A stretch of DNA of 64,000 nucleotides from Nodosilinea sp. WJT8-NPBG4 (lineage in GTDB: Bacteria > Cyanobacteriota > Cyanobacteriia > Phormidesmidales > Phormidesmidaceae). Each line of letters begins with the position of its first letter. Position 1 is the first letter of the stretch. Below the pieces are notes generated by a model. It was given only the letters and a program-made list of their open reading frames with translations. It did no database searches and was not told the DNA's origin. A program made the position numbers and the translations under genes. Positions 49,201 to 58,255 of this stretch are shown here, one piece after another. Where the stretch lies: the NCBI GenBank assembly GCA_019359285.1, contig JAHHHQ010000020.1, forward strand, positions 1 through 64,000, written 5' to 3'.

Positions 49201-49986
49201 ATGAATCGGACGAACGGTGCAGATGTAAAAATCATGGGTTTAACAAAGACCTATGGACAAAAGGCAGTTTTACAAGATTTAGATTTAGACATTGCCCCCG
49301 GAGAATTTGTGGCAATTGTTGGACGCAGTGGTGGTGGCAAAAGTACTCTTCTGCGCTTAATTGCGGGATTTGAACAGCCCACAGATGGCGGTATTTTGGT
49401 AGACGAAATGCCCTTAAAGAGGCGCAACAAAACTACCTGCACGATGTTTCAAAATGATCGCCTGCTTCCCTGGCAGCGCGTTTTAGACAACGTTGGCATA
49501 GGACTGCAACAGAAAAACTGGCGACAACTCGCACAACAGGCATTGGAACAAGTTGGGTTAGGCGATCGCGCTCACGAATTCCCATCCGTTCTATCCGGTG
49601 GGCAGAAACAGCGGGTCGCCCTTGCTAGAGCACTGGTGCGAAACCCTCACCTGCTGATGTTGGATGAACCGTTAGGGGCATTGGATGCACTCACACGGAT
49701 TGAAATGCAGCGGTTGATTGAACAAATTTGGCAAAAACAACAATTTTCTGTTTTTCTGATCACTCATGATGTGGAGGAAGCGGTGGCACTGGGCGATCGC
49801 GTTCTCTTAATCGAACATGGTCAGATAGCGCTAGATATGCCCATCCCCTTGCCCCGTCCCCGTCAGCGAAAATCTCAAGCATTTGTAACCTTATCAGAGG
49901 ATATTTTAGAACGGGTCATGGGTGATTCTTCCGATGTGGTAAATACCGCATCAAAAGAATCGCTAGAAACTGCACACGCCTGTTAG
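49201..49986 (+). CDS. ssuB: Aliphatic sulfonate ABC transporter, ATPase
   Basis: 261 residues from [20 protein letters not shown]. Walker A is [17 protein letters not shown], the Q-loop [19 protein letters not shown], the ABC signature [20 protein letters not shown], Walker [21 protein letters not shown] and the switch His [19 protein letters not shown]. It powers the SsuABC importer. A longer frame from 49126 begins inside the inverted repeat and is rejected. No flavin-dependent sulfonate monooxygenase (ssuD) is in the window, so enzymes that release sulfite must lie elsewhere. Confidence 0.93.
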   Translation: MNRTNGADVKIMGLTKTYGQKAVLQDLDLDIAPGEFVAIVGRSGGGKSTLLRLIAGFEQPTDGGILVDEMPLKRRNKTTCTMFQNDRLLPWQRVLDNVGIGLQQKNWRQLAQQALEQVGLGDRAHEFPSVLSGGQKQRVALARALVRNPHLLMLDEPLGALDALTRIEMQRLIEQIWQKQQFSVFLITHDVEEAVALGDRVLLIEHGQIALDMPIPLPRPRQRKSQAFVTLSEDILERVMGDSSDVVNTASKESLETAHAC

Positions 49987-50516
49987 GGCAGTAGCTACCA
50001 ATATTCATTAGAAAATGTTTGTAAACGAGAATTAAGCGTTCTTTATTTCCATGTTCGACGATTTTTTGTAAGTCGTCGCAGCATCAGCCGAATTATTACG
50101 ATATAGACCATGCATTCGTGATTCTCCGGTAGCCGTTCACATCACGAGTCAAACTCCGGGTATTATCAAGCCATGTCCAAGCATTGCCCACTACCCTACA
50201 CATTCACTCACCACCAAACTCTTCCCATCAAAATCCCTGGTGAGAGGCAGGTGGAAGGTGGGCAGTGCTCACCCTACTGGTGGTAGAGCCCTACCAGATT
50301 GATACCCAGACAGAGTCTGGGCACCAGGAATCACAGCCTGGTAACAAGTAATCACAGCCCGGTGATAAGCAAGTACAGGTCAGCGCGAAGCAAGTGCAGG
50401 CCAACGCGAAGCAAGTACGGGCCAACGTAAAGCAAGTGCAGGCCGGCGCGAAACAAGTACGAGCGATTTTCTGCTGGACTCGCTTAGCCGATGCGAAGCG
50501 AGTTCACGATTCACGC
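49987..50516. other. Intergenic region at the right edge of the accessory block
   Basis: 530 bases with no supported gene. It holds the 21-bp tandem repeats listed separately and short repeats such as AATCACAGCC(T/C)GGT. A plus-strand frame (50394-50630) is made of repeat-encoded AKQVxAx units and runs antisense into sdhC; it is not accepted. Confidence 0.5.
50364..50468. repeat. 21-bp tandem repeat, right edge of the RNA-repair block
   Basis: Five units of 21 bases, such as GCGAAGCAAGTACGGGCCAA(C), starting at 50364, 50385, 50406, 50427 and 50448. Each contains AA(G/A)CAAGT(A/G)C(A/G)GG(T/C)C. The period is identical to that of the array at 40363, but the sequence differs. Confidence 0.85.
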
Positions 50517-51251
50517 TTAGCTCACCCAACCCAAATAGACCGCCCAGGGCAGCAGCAAAAAGCCTGCCGCAATGCCAACGCCAACCACCGCACTCGTTCC
50601 GTAGGCCAAAGGCCGAATTCCTCTGTCTAATAGCCCCATCGATTGCAGCGCGCTCCAAAACCCGTGGCGCAGGTGAGAGGCCAGCAGCACCAAAATGACG
50701 GTGTAGCCCACCACGTAGGGCAGCTCCTGGAACTTTTCAATCACCAGCCGGGCCAGGTCGCGCACGGTGTCGCCGCCTAGCTCGGTGGGGTAGTAGGTGC
50801 CAAACCTAAACGTCCGCAGGTGAATGACTAAAAACACCGCCAGTGCTAAGCCGGTAATAATCATGGTGCGCGAGCTGAGGGTTTGGTAGCTATTGCCGCC
50901 CGCCGATTCGTAGGTGCTGTAGCCCTCAGGCCGCGCCTGCCGCTTGCGCCAAAAAATCTCGATGCCAACCCAGGCGTGGAGCACCACGATCGCCGCTAGC
51001 GCCAGCTCAAAGGTGTAGTAGACAACATGAAAGTTGCTCACTAGCAGAGCGTAGGCATTGTAGGCATCGCGACCAACAAACAGCAGCAGATTGCCGGCCA
51101 TGTGCACCAGCACAAAGGTTACCAGCGCCAGCCCGGTGAACCCGGTGATCAGCTTTTTGCCCATTGACGAGCGGTAAAACGTCAGCAGAGGCGATGCGTC
51201 GGTTTTAGGCGATTCAGGTTTCTGTTGGGGAGCTTTGAGGGTGTTGGTCAT
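50517..51251 (-). CDS. sdhC: Succinate dehydrogenase cytochrome b subunit
   Basis: 244 residues with five membrane helices, the di-haem b558 type (Bacillus/Wolinella-like). Candidate haem-ligand His residues: LVTFVLVHMAGNLLLFVG, VSNFHVVYYTFELALAAIVV with VLHAWVGIEIF, FLVIHLRTFRFG and VLLASHLRHGFWSALQSMG. The subunit anchors SdhA and SdhB and passes electrons to quinone. An N-terminal soluble segment rich in Pro/Lys precedes the membrane part. It overlaps the upstream SirB1-like gene by four bases. sdhA lies about 11 kb away on the same strand. Confidence 0.92.
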   Translation of the reverse strand: MTNTLKAPQQKPESPKTDASPLLTFYRSSMGKKLITGFTGLALVTFVLVHMAGNLLLFVGRDAYNAYALLVSNFHVVYYTFELALAAIVVLHAWVGIEIFWRKRQARPEGYSTYESAGGNSYQTLSSRTMIITGLALAVFLVIHLRTFRFGTYYPTELGGDTVRDLARLVIEKFQELPYVVGYTVILVLLASHLRHGFWSALQSMGLLDRGIRPLAYGTSAVVGVGIAAGFLLLPWAVYLGWVS

Positions 51252-52084
51252 GGTTCATCTTGCACGCGCTCGATTTGCTCAATCACCCGGCGAATCTCAA
51301 AGGCATCGCTAGCGTCGGGCTGCTGGTGGAGGTAGCGCTCTAGATCAAGTCGAGCCTGATCGAGCAACCCCTGCTGATAGTGGATCAGGCCGCGATCGCG
51401 CCATTCACCCACCGCTTCAGGACAGATCAGCAAAATTCGGTTGATGGCATCTAGCGCCTTGGGTACATCTCTATTTTGCAGGTAAATTAGCTTTAGGTTA
51501 GTCAGAATGCGCACCAGAAAGGTGGCCGGAGTAATCGAGACCAGGTGCTGGGGTTCTAGCTGGCTGGGGTCACCAAACATCTGCTTGAGCCGCTCGCGGC
51601 AGTCCTGCTCAAACAGGATTTCGCCCCGATTGAATGGATCCACAAAAACATCCATTTCTTCCACGGTGGGGCGAATTAAGAAATGCCCCGGCATGCTGAC
51701 CCCTGCCATGGGAAAGCCAATGCGATCGGCCAGTTCTAAATACACCAGCGACAGCGTAATCGGAATACCCACCCGCCGCTCAAGGACATCGTTGAGAAAG
51801 CTGTTGCGCGGGTCGTAGTAGTCAACGCTGTTGCCGCTAAAGTTGAGCTCGCTAAACAGATAGTCGTTGATCGCGCCAATGATCTTGAGAGGATAACGAT
51901 CCTGGGGTAATCGCTGTTGCAGGGTTTCGGCCATGCGATCGAGCATCGCCAAGTAGTCGTTCACTACCAGGTGGGGATAGTCTTCTTGGGCAATATATAG
52001 CGCTGCGCGGGCTAGGCTCACCTGAGCTGTTGGCCGTTGTAGCTCTTGGTAGAGGAGCTCTCGGGACAATGCAGAATGGGTCAT
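51248..52084 (-). CDS. SirB1 family protein (transglutaminase-like plus TPR)
   Basis: 278 residues. The N-terminal transglutaminase-like segment contains YLFSELNFSGNSVDYYDPRN, SFLNDVLERRVGIPITLSLV and YLELADRIGFPMAGVSMPGH, the SirB1/DUF4198-like core with conserved Asn, Gly and His. The C-terminal part has TPR-like helices (AFDAINRILLICPEAVGEWR region, then YQQGLLDQARLDLERYLHQQ). No clear Cys nucleophile is seen, as in other SirB1 proteins, whose function is unsettled. It starts one base from the CruP-like gene and overlaps sdhC (ATGA), so the three are probably one transcript. Confidence 0.88.
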   Translation of the reverse strand: MTHSALSRELLYQELQRPTAQVSLARAALYIAQEDYPHLVVNDYLAMLDRMAETLQQRLPQDRYPLKIIGAINDYLFSELNFSGNSVDYYDPRNSFLNDVLERRVGIPITLSLVYLELADRIGFPMAGVSMPGHFLIRPTVEEMDVFVDPFNRGEILFEQDCRERLKQMFGDPSQLEPQHLVSITPATFLVRILTNLKLIYLQNRDVPKALDAINRILLICPEAVGEWRDRGLIHYQQGLLDQARLDLERYLHQQPDASDAFEIRRVIEQIERVQDEP

Positions 52085-53632
52085 TTAAACGTCGTAATCC
52101 TTTCCGCTGCCATAGAACAAGCGATCGCGCCACCGATGGCTATAGTATCGCGGCACCGGCGGCAATGACTCAATTACTGGACTCAGGGCGCGAGCCAGGG
52201 GTTCCAACGCGCTGTATCCGGCCAGGCTGCTATAGTGCCCTAGCCAGCTGACCAAAGCCCCCAAGCCCACCTGGGGAATGATTTTGGCCACCAGCGCTGG
52301 ATATTTGAGGGATGTGACTGCCAGGGTCTTGGCCAAGGCTGGAAACTGCACCACATCCTGCAAAAAGGGTTTGAGGGTGGGCTCGCCCATGTCAGCCATG
52401 GCGGCAAAGATCGCCGTCAGCATGGTGTTGATGTGCTGCTCAGAGAGAGTTTGATCAACCCTCACGCTCATCGATTTTTGGAATAGCCAGGTGACCGACA
52501 GGTTGGGCTGGTAGGGCTGGAGCGCGCCCAGGGCGGTGGAGCTGAGGCGATCGCACCCCAAGGCCTCATCAATGCCCGTCACCAACCGCTCCAAATGGCG
52601 AATCATCGCCCCAAAGCCGCCAAAACTCAGGGGCGACTGGCTGCCACTGCTGTCGCCCACCGCCAGGGTGCGCCCCCACGGATATCGCAGCGGGCTCTCT
52701 TTGTAGCAGGGGAAGAAGCCAAACAACGCCCGTTTGACCCGCAGATCCTCCAGACTTACCCCCTGATACTCCGGCAGCAGCGTCCAGTACTCTTCAAAAA
52801 AATCCGTTAGGCTCAGCCGCCGAGGATCGGCATCCATGTAAGTGAACATATAGGTCGTGCGTCCATCCCGAGCCGGAAACGCCTCCCAAAAGTATTGGCA
52901 CTGGTGCCGCAGCGGGGTAAACGACGCGATCAGATCCCCCATGTCGTTTTGGGGATAACCCTGGGCGCAGGTGCCCACCACCAGACACACCGCATCGGGC
53001 TTGGCGGTGCCCCGCGCCTGCTGCACCAGGGGCGAAAAGTGCCCCATCGCATCAATCAGCAGGCGAGTGGTAAACGGCTGGCCGGCTTGCACTACTACGC
53101 CGTTAGGATGCACCTGGGCTGAATCAAAGGCAGTGTGCTCAAACAGCTGGCCCCCGGCGGCCAAAAACTTGGCCTTGAGCCGTTCTAGCAAGCTTTTGGG
53201 GTCAACCCCAACGTTGAGCACGTCCTCAACCCACAGCGGCTCGCCATCGCCAAACTGAATGCGGGCCGGGTTGTATTCTGAGGCGATGACAGCATCGAGT
53301 TCGTCTGAGGTCAGCAGTCCCAAATCGGTCAGGGTCTTCAGCTCGCGGCGAGAGATGTTCCACTCTTGCTCACGGCCTTGCAACAGGCCGCGCTCGAGCA
53401 GCGCCACTCGCCAGCCCCGCTGGGCCAGCCCAGCCCCCACCAGCACCCCCAGGGTGCCGCCGCAAATTACTACATCCCACTCAACCGATTCCAGAAGCGT
53501 TTCGCTTTGGTGAATCACCTGCTGCTCGGGTAGGTTGCCGGTGCGATAGCGCAGCCACAGGTCGTCAGCCCACTGAAGCCCTGCTAAAGGATGGCCGGGT
53601 AGGCCAGAGAGCATTTGTTCAGTCAGGCTCAT
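52085..53632 (-). CDS. cruP: FAD-dependent oxidoreductase, CruP/CruA lycopene-cyclase-like
   Basis: 515 residues from MSLTEQMLSGLPGHPLAGLQ. The FAD fold is WDVVICGGTLGVLVGAGLAQ followed by ERGLLQGREQEWNISRRELK, a segment I associate with the CruA/CruP family of carotenoid cyclases. Others: EYNPARIQFGDGEPLWVEDV, NVGVDPKSLLERLKAKFLAA, LLIDAMGHFSPLVQQARG and CLVVGTCAQGYPQNDMGDL, FWEAFPARDGRTTYMFTYMD. CruP from cyanobacteria has this length and the family is present in plants; its activity as a cyclase is debated. The symbol is given with moderate confidence. It leads a likely operon with the SirB1-like gene and sdhC. Confidence 0.65.
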   Translation of the reverse strand: MSLTEQMLSGLPGHPLAGLQWADDLWLRYRTGNLPEQQVIHQSETLLESVEWDVVICGGTLGVLVGAGLAQRGWRVALLERGLLQGREQEWNISRRELKTLTDLGLLTSDELDAVIASEYNPARIQFGDGEPLWVEDVLNVGVDPKSLLERLKAKFLAAGGQLFEHTAFDSAQVHPNGVVVQAGQPFTTRLLIDAMGHFSPLVQQARGTAKPDAVCLVVGTCAQGYPQNDMGDLIASFTPLRHQCQYFWEAFPARDGRTTYMFTYMDADPRRLSLTDFFEEYWTLLPEYQGVSLEDLRVKRALFGFFPCYKESPLRYPWGRTLAVGDSSGSQSPLSFGGFGAMIRHLERLVTGIDEALGCDRLSSTALGALQPYQPNLSVTWLFQKSMSVRVDQTLSEQHINTMLTAIFAAMADMGEPTLKPFLQDVVQFPALAKTLAVTSLKYPALVAKIIPQVGLGALVSWLGHYSSLAGYSALEPLARALSPVIESLPPVPRYYSHRWRDRLFYGSGKDYDV

Positions 53633-53941
53633 AAAATGCCGCAAAAGGCCAGAGAATACTGTTTCTAGTCTAAATCTAAATCACTTGAACTACAGGGACA
53701 GGGCTGGCACCGGCAAACCTGGGACGGCGCTCCAACGCATAGACGATCGCGATCGCAGCAATGCGGCCTATTCAAAACAATCTGACCATGACTATCTCTG
53801 GAATCAGCAGTGGTTATGCAGCGCTTTTAGGTTGAGAGTAGTTCTCAAAAAAACGACAAAAAAGCAGCTCCAAAGTTGAAGCTGCTACAAGCAAATCAGC
53901 GAAAATGAAAAACTAAAAGCAATTTTGCCGAGGCAACCGCT
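53633..53941. other. Intergenic region with one terminator
   Basis: 309 bases between the CruP-like gene and the small exported protein gene, both on the minus strand. Apart from the hairpin at 53857-53886 I see nothing that looks coding; a double HIP1-like GATCGCGATCGC lies near 53745. Confidence 0.4.
53857..53886 (-). terminator. Terminator of the small exported protein gene
   Basis: On the minus strand AGCAGCTTCAACTTTGGAGC(TGCT) folds with AGCAGCT pairing AGCTGCT, followed by six T. It lies 55 bases after the stop of the gene at 53942-54343. Confidence 0.8.
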
Positions 53942-54343
53942 CTACCGCTTAAAGAAGCCTTTGACAGAATCGACGACACCTTCAGCGGAGTCTTTGGCGG
54001 CGTTGCCGGCATCTTCAACAGCGTTCTGGCCGCGATCAAGACCCTGCTTAGCCCGGTTAATCTCGCGATCGCTGAGGCCACGCTTGGTGCCTTTGTCTAC
54101 ATCAGCGGGTACGCCACCCAAGCCTTCTTGAAGCCGGAGCTTGACCTGATTGACGGTGTCGCCGTCTTTGGTAATGCGGTCAAGTTCACTCTCAGCCCGC
54201 TGTTGCACAATGTCTCCGGCTTCGTTACCCAGAGCTGCTGCTGGGGTGCTGAAGCCAAACAAAAGGCTAGAGCCAATCACCAGAGTAGCGAGGCCAACGC
54301 ACAAAAGGCGCTGAAGTTTTGACGCGATCGCATTAACAGTCAT
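53942..54343 (-). CDS. Small exported helical protein
   Basis: 133 residues from MTVNAIASKLQRLLCVGLAT; AGGAGAC lies before this ATG, so the longer frame from 54373 is rejected. The signal peptide (LATLVIGSSLLFGF) ends STPAAALG. The mature part is helical and charged: AGDIVQQRAESELDRITKDG, RGLSDREINRAKQGLDRGQN, VEDAGNAAKDSAEGVVDSVK. The repeated A/D/S/K pattern recalls stress-related (CsbD- or LEA-like) proteins, but this is only resemblance. Possibly periplasmic or thylakoid-lumenal. Confidence 0.65.
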   Translation of the reverse strand: MTVNAIASKLQRLLCVGLATLVIGSSLLFGFSTPAAALGNEAGDIVQQRAESELDRITKDGDTVNQVKLRLQEGLGGVPADVDKGTKRGLSDREINRAKQGLDRGQNAVEDAGNAAKDSAEGVVDSVKGFFKR

Positions 54344-54626
54344 GAAAAGTCTCCTGAGAAAAGTCACACTCACCAGTAATTAGTGAAGTGTTGGTGCTTG
54401 TCTTGTTATAGAGCTAGCAGGGGCAGCGAGACCTCGCTCAGCGGGTAGATCTGGTTTAGCAATTTAGTTACAGATTGAAACTGCCCTGTCTCTTACTTTT
54501 GGCTGACACTCTGTCAACAAAATATTCGTGCCATAAATCAAATCTTCGTGTCGCCCATGGGGCAGCTCTAGCGCGCCACGGGCCGCCTAGCCTAAAATCG
54601 TTGCAATCTAAAGACTTACCCTCACC

Positions 54627-56747
54627 ATGGCCAACGCGTCTAACCCCATCACTCAGCGAAATGGCGTTTTTTCGGAGGGGGCTTTTACCCGCCCGGCCAG
54701 CGGGGCAACGCTAACCTGCTCGATTCTCGTTGTCGGTGGGTCGACGGCGGCCTACACTACGACATTGACCGCTCTGCGGTTGAATCTAGATGTGTGCCTG
54801 GTGCAGCCCCACAAAGTGGTGGGGGGGCAGTTTACCGCCCAGGCGCTGCCTGCCTCCGATGACGGCGACCTGCTTCAGGCTAAGGCGACGCTCTACACGG
54901 TCGATGGCGAAGAATTTGCGATTTCTAAAGCGCAGCGGGCCTTTCGCGATCGCCAGCGTGAGCTGCAACCGGTGGGCGGCCAAAAGGTGGCCAACCCCGG
55001 CGGTGGCTGGGTGAGCCCGCTGGCGACTACCCCAGTGGTGGCCGCGACGGCCATGAATGAGGCGCTGCTACCCTATCTGCGCGATGGTCGTCTCACCCTG
55101 ATTCCGCTTGCGGAGCCGGCTCAGGTGGTGATGCAGACGGTGAACGGGCGATCGCGCGTGCAGGCCGTCGTCTGCCGCGACATCCAAACGGGCCACACCT
55201 TTACCGTCAATGCCAAAGTCACCGTCGAAGCCACTGACCTGGGTGACCTGCTAGAGGTCAGCAACATTCCCTCCCGCGTGGGTCAAGAGGCCCGCCATGA
55301 GACCGGCGAGGCCATTCTGCCCGAAGATGCCAGGCCTCAGTGCCAGCAATCGATTACCTTCGATGTGGTGGTAGAGCACACGGCGCGGGGCAGAGGGGTG
55401 CCCATCGGCAAGCCCGACGGGTTTGAAACCGAGGGCTGGATTGGCCTCAAAGAGTTTACCAGCAACTTTTGGACTAAGGCTAAGCCCGACCAGTGGCAAA
55501 AGTGGGGGTTCTTTAGCGATTTTGGCATCTTTCGCTATCGACGGCTGCTCAGGTCGCAAACCAACCAGAAAAAAGTCGTTCCCGGCGATGTTGCCGTGCT
55601 CAACTGGGGTACCTCTAGCGAACCCGATCGCGCTTTTTGCTGCGGCAACGATTACCGCCCTGGGCGGCTGGTGGGCGTGAGTCGCGAAGAGCGGCAGCTG
55701 CATATCCAGCGGGCGCGGCAGCGGGCGCAGGCCTACGTTCACTACCTGCAAACCCACGGGGCCGCCGACCTCAAACCCCGAGGTGACCTCACCTGGACCA
55801 ACGACGGCATTGCCCTCGAACCTTACATTCGCGAAGCCCGCCGCGGCATCGCCCTCACCACCGTTCGCCATGAGGATGTGGCCGAAACCTTTTTCCCCGA
55901 CCTGGCGCGGGCGCGGTGTTTCGACGACTCGGTGGGCATTGGCCAATACCACTACATGGATCTGCACGGCAACGACGCCAAGGGTCACGTCAGCCCTCGG
56001 GGCAAAGATGTGGTGGCCCGGCCATTTAGCCTGCCCCTGGGCTCCCTAGTGCCTCGGGATACCGATGGTCTAGTGCTGTCGGCTAAGAGCTTGGGCACCA
56101 CCCACATTACCAACGCCGCCTACCGCATGCACCCGATGGAGTGGGCGATCGGCGAAGCCAGCGGCTTCCTAGCGGTATTTGCTGTGTGGACAGGGCTGGA
56201 TCCTAGAGTGCTAGCCACCGAAGAACGGCACATTCGAAAGATCCAAGGCTTCATGGCTCGCAGCGGCATTCCTATCTTCTGGTTCAACGACATCAGCCAC
56301 GATGACGCTGACTTTGAGGCCATTCAAGTGCTGGCGGCGGCGGGCATTATCCGCAGCGAAGACCCAAGGCATCTCAGCTTTAGACCTCACGCCCCGGTCA
56401 ACCGGGCGGTGGTAGCCACGGCTCTGGTCAACGTGCTCAAGCTGCCTGCGACTCTGCCTGACTCCACCTCGGGGCCAACGTTTAAGGATGTCCTTCCCGG
56501 GAAGCACTGGGCCTACATACCCATCGAAACCCTCTATGCCCACGGCATGATCGCCGGAGTCAGCAAAGACCGCTTTGCCCCCGATGCTCCGATCACCCGC
56601 GAACAGCTCTCGTTTTTGGTTAAGCGAGCCATGCCCGAGGTCTACGACAAGGCCTTTGGTCGCACCCCCATCGATCGCCAAAACCTCCAGCGCCGCGAAC
56701 TCTCCCGTGTGTTTTACGAGGTGCTGAAAGGCCGATTGGGAATTTAG
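54627..56747 (+). CDS. FAD-dependent oxidoreductase fused to C-terminal SLH domains
   Basis: 706 residues. Residues about 25-540 are an FAD_oxidored-type flavoprotein: CSILVVGGSTAAYTTTLTAL (dinucleotide fold), LVQPHKVVGGQFTAQALPAS, KVTVEATDLGDLLEVSNIPS, YIREARRGIALTTVRHEDVA, VGIGQYHYMDLHGNDAKGHV, RPFSLPLGSLVPRDTDGLVL and the FAD-proximal AYRMHPMEWAIGEASGFLAV. Residues about 570-690 carry two SLH repeats: AAGIIRSEDPRHLSFRPHAP with NRAVVATALVNVL, and FKDVLPGKHWAYIPIETLYA with DAPITREQLSFLVKRAM. SLH domains normally anchor proteins to the envelope, yet no signal peptide is visible, so either the N-terminus is misread or the domains have another role. The substrate is unknown. Confidence 0.85.
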   Translation: MANASNPITQRNGVFSEGAFTRPASGATLTCSILVVGGSTAAYTTTLTALRLNLDVCLVQPHKVVGGQFTAQALPASDDGDLLQAKATLYTVDGEEFAISKAQRAFRDRQRELQPVGGQKVANPGGGWVSPLATTPVVAATAMNEALLPYLRDGRLTLIPLAEPAQVVMQTVNGRSRVQAVVCRDIQTGHTFTVNAKVTVEATDLGDLLEVSNIPSRVGQEARHETGEAILPEDARPQCQQSITFDVVVEHTARGRGVPIGKPDGFETEGWIGLKEFTSNFWTKAKPDQWQKWGFFSDFGIFRYRRLLRSQTNQKKVVPGDVAVLNWGTSSEPDRAFCCGNDYRPGRLVGVSREERQLHIQRARQRAQAYVHYLQTHGAADLKPRGDLTWTNDGIALEPYIREARRGIALTTVRHEDVAETFFPDLARARCFDDSVGIGQYHYMDLHGNDAKGHVSPRGKDVVARPFSLPLGSLVPRDTDGLVLSAKSLGTTHITNAAYRMHPMEWAIGEASGFLAVFAVWTGLDPRVLATEERHIRKIQGFMARSGIPIFWFNDISHDDADFEAIQVLAAAGIIRSEDPRHLSFRPHAPVNRAVVATALVNVLKLPATLPDSTSGPTFKDVLPGKHWAYIPIETLYAHGMIAGVSKDRFAPDAPITREQLSFLVKRAMPEVYDKAFGRTPIDRQNLQRRELSRVFYEVLKGRLGI

Positions 56748-57058
56748 GGATAGGGCCATGGAAAGGGTCTCAGGTACAGGGTACAAGGTTCACAGGAGGC
56801 CTTAAACCCTACACCTTAAACCTTGTACCTGATCTCACTACTCACGATTAAATTGATAGCCTACTCAGCACCAGCGATCGATTGGATCCTGTCCTTCGCA
56901 GAGGTACGCCGCGCAAAAACGGCCATTTTTCTGCCTTGACCACAAAGATCGGTCTAAAGGTGCTTTTTGCCAGAATTTAGGTAATAAACATTACAACGGC
57001 AGCGCCTAGAACCCTGTTCACTAGATTTGGTCAATTAGGCGTTTATGGTCAGTTACCG
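56748..57058. other. Intergenic region with a dispersed inverted repeat
   Basis: 311 bases between two plus-strand genes. The left half holds the inverted repeat listed separately; the right half is AT-richer (AATAAACATTACAACG near 56981) and probably contains the promoter of the next gene. Confidence 0.4.
56765..56840. repeat. Dispersed inverted repeat
   Basis: CTCAGGTACAGGGTACAAGG at 56769 pairs with CCTTGTACCTGATCTCAC at 56822, and GCCTTAAACCCTACACCTTA fills the centre. Similar arms occur at 34504 (leuA leader) and, more loosely, at 18125-18200. It may act as the terminator of the preceding gene. Confidence 0.7.
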
Positions 57059-58213
57059 ATGAAATTGTTTAAGCGAATTAAGCGCCAGCCGCCCCTGAAA
57101 GCGTCCAAACGGCTGTTGCAGGTTTTGAGTGGAGTTGGGGTTTGCCTGCTGATAGCGACAACCTGGTCGTCGTGGTTCTCGCCCGCTGCCGCCCAGTATG
57201 AAACCTATGAGGTCAAGTCAGTACCCGGCAATGTGATCTGGGGAGAGCTGTTCAAGCCCGACAGCGAGCCGATTTTGACGGTCAAGTCGGGCGATCGCAT
57301 CCGCATGGAAACCGTATCCCACGAAGGCATCATCGCCGACCAGGGGGATACCGTTGCGTTTCTCACTGGCGGCGGTGTCAAAGAAGCAGACATTCTGCCC
57401 GATCAGCTCACCATTAAGAGCACCGTGACCAAATCTGGGCCAGGTCCCCACGTGATCACGGGGCCAATCTACGTCGAAGGGGCAGAACCCGGCGATGTGT
57501 TGGAGATCAGAACCGTCGATATCGAGTATCGGGCACCCTATGGGGTGATTTCAAACCGCCACGGCAAAGGCTCTTTGCCCGGCGAATATCCCGAAAACGA
57601 AGCGCCTATCTATACCAAAATCATTCCCATTGACGCCGAGAAGGAGATTGGTATCTTTAAGCCTTCTAACGGGCTCCCCGATCTCGAAATTCCCCTAAAG
57701 CCGTTTATGGGTCTAATGGGTGTAGTCCCCGCAGCGGTGGAGGACGCGGCCAACTCCGTACCCCCTGGCCTCTATGGCGGCAACGTAGACATCAAGCATC
57801 TGGGTCGAGGCAGCAGTCTTTACCTACCAGTGCAGGTGCCCGGCGCGCTGTTTTACTCAGGCGACCCGCACTGTGCCCAAGGCAATGGAGAAGTGGCATT
57901 GACGGCGATCGAGTGTTCTCTCTTACCGACCTTTGAGCTAGTGCTGCACAAAGATATGGAGCTGCCTGCTCCCATGGGTGAAACCGCCGACGCCTGGATC
58001 GCTGTCGGCCTCGACACTGACCTGAACGAAGCAATGAAGAAGTCGGTGCGCGAATACCTGCGCATCATGGAGGAAAAGTACGGGCTGACCAAAGCTGATG
58101 CGCTGCTCTACGGCAGTGCCGATATCGACTTTGAGGTGTCTCAGGTCGTGGATATCGTCAAGGGCATCCACGGCGTGATTCCCAAAGCCCGCTTCACCGC
58201 GCTAGAGAAGTAG
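57059..58213 (+). CDS. Exported acetamidase/formamidase family protein
   Basis: 384 residues. A basic N-terminus and hydrophobic stretch (LQVLSGVGVCLLIATTWSSW) with FSPAAAQYE form a signal peptide. The rest is an FmdA_AmdA domain: VIWGELFKPDSEPILTVKSG, METVSHEGIIADQGD, GPHVITGPIYVEGAEPGDVL, FMGLMGVVPAAVE, PPGLYGGNVDIKHLGRGSSL, GALFYSGDPHCAQGNGEVAL and ECSLLPTFELVLHKD. Family enzymes hydrolyse formamide or acetamide to ammonia and the acid; metal-binding Asp/His residues of GDPHCAQGNGE are conserved. Most are cytoplasmic, so export to the periplasm is unusual. Confidence 0.9.
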   Translation: MKLFKRIKRQPPLKASKRLLQVLSGVGVCLLIATTWSSWFSPAAAQYETYEVKSVPGNVIWGELFKPDSEPILTVKSGDRIRMETVSHEGIIADQGDTVAFLTGGGVKEADILPDQLTIKSTVTKSGPGPHVITGPIYVEGAEPGDVLEIRTVDIEYRAPYGVISNRHGKGSLPGEYPENEAPIYTKIIPIDAEKEIGIFKPSNGLPDLEIPLKPFMGLMGVVPAAVEDAANSVPPGLYGGNVDIKHLGRGSSLYLPVQVPGALFYSGDPHCAQGNGEVALTAIECSLLPTFELVLHKDMELPAPMGETADAWIAVGLDTDLNEAMKKSVREYLRIMEEKYGLTKADALLYGSADIDFEVSQVVDIVKGIHGVIPKARFTALEK

Positions 58214-58255
58214 CGATCGCTTAAACAACCCAGTCGGTAAGGTTTAACGCAAAAA

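Noticed and set aside
50394..50630. Plus-strand frame encoding AKQVxAx heptads
   Set aside because: It is translation of the 21-bp tandem repeat running antisense into sdhC; no start signal and no family.
55251..55988. 245-codon minus-strand frame opposite the FAD-SLH gene
   Set aside because: Antisense shadow; the plus strand has clear flavoprotein and SLH motifs.
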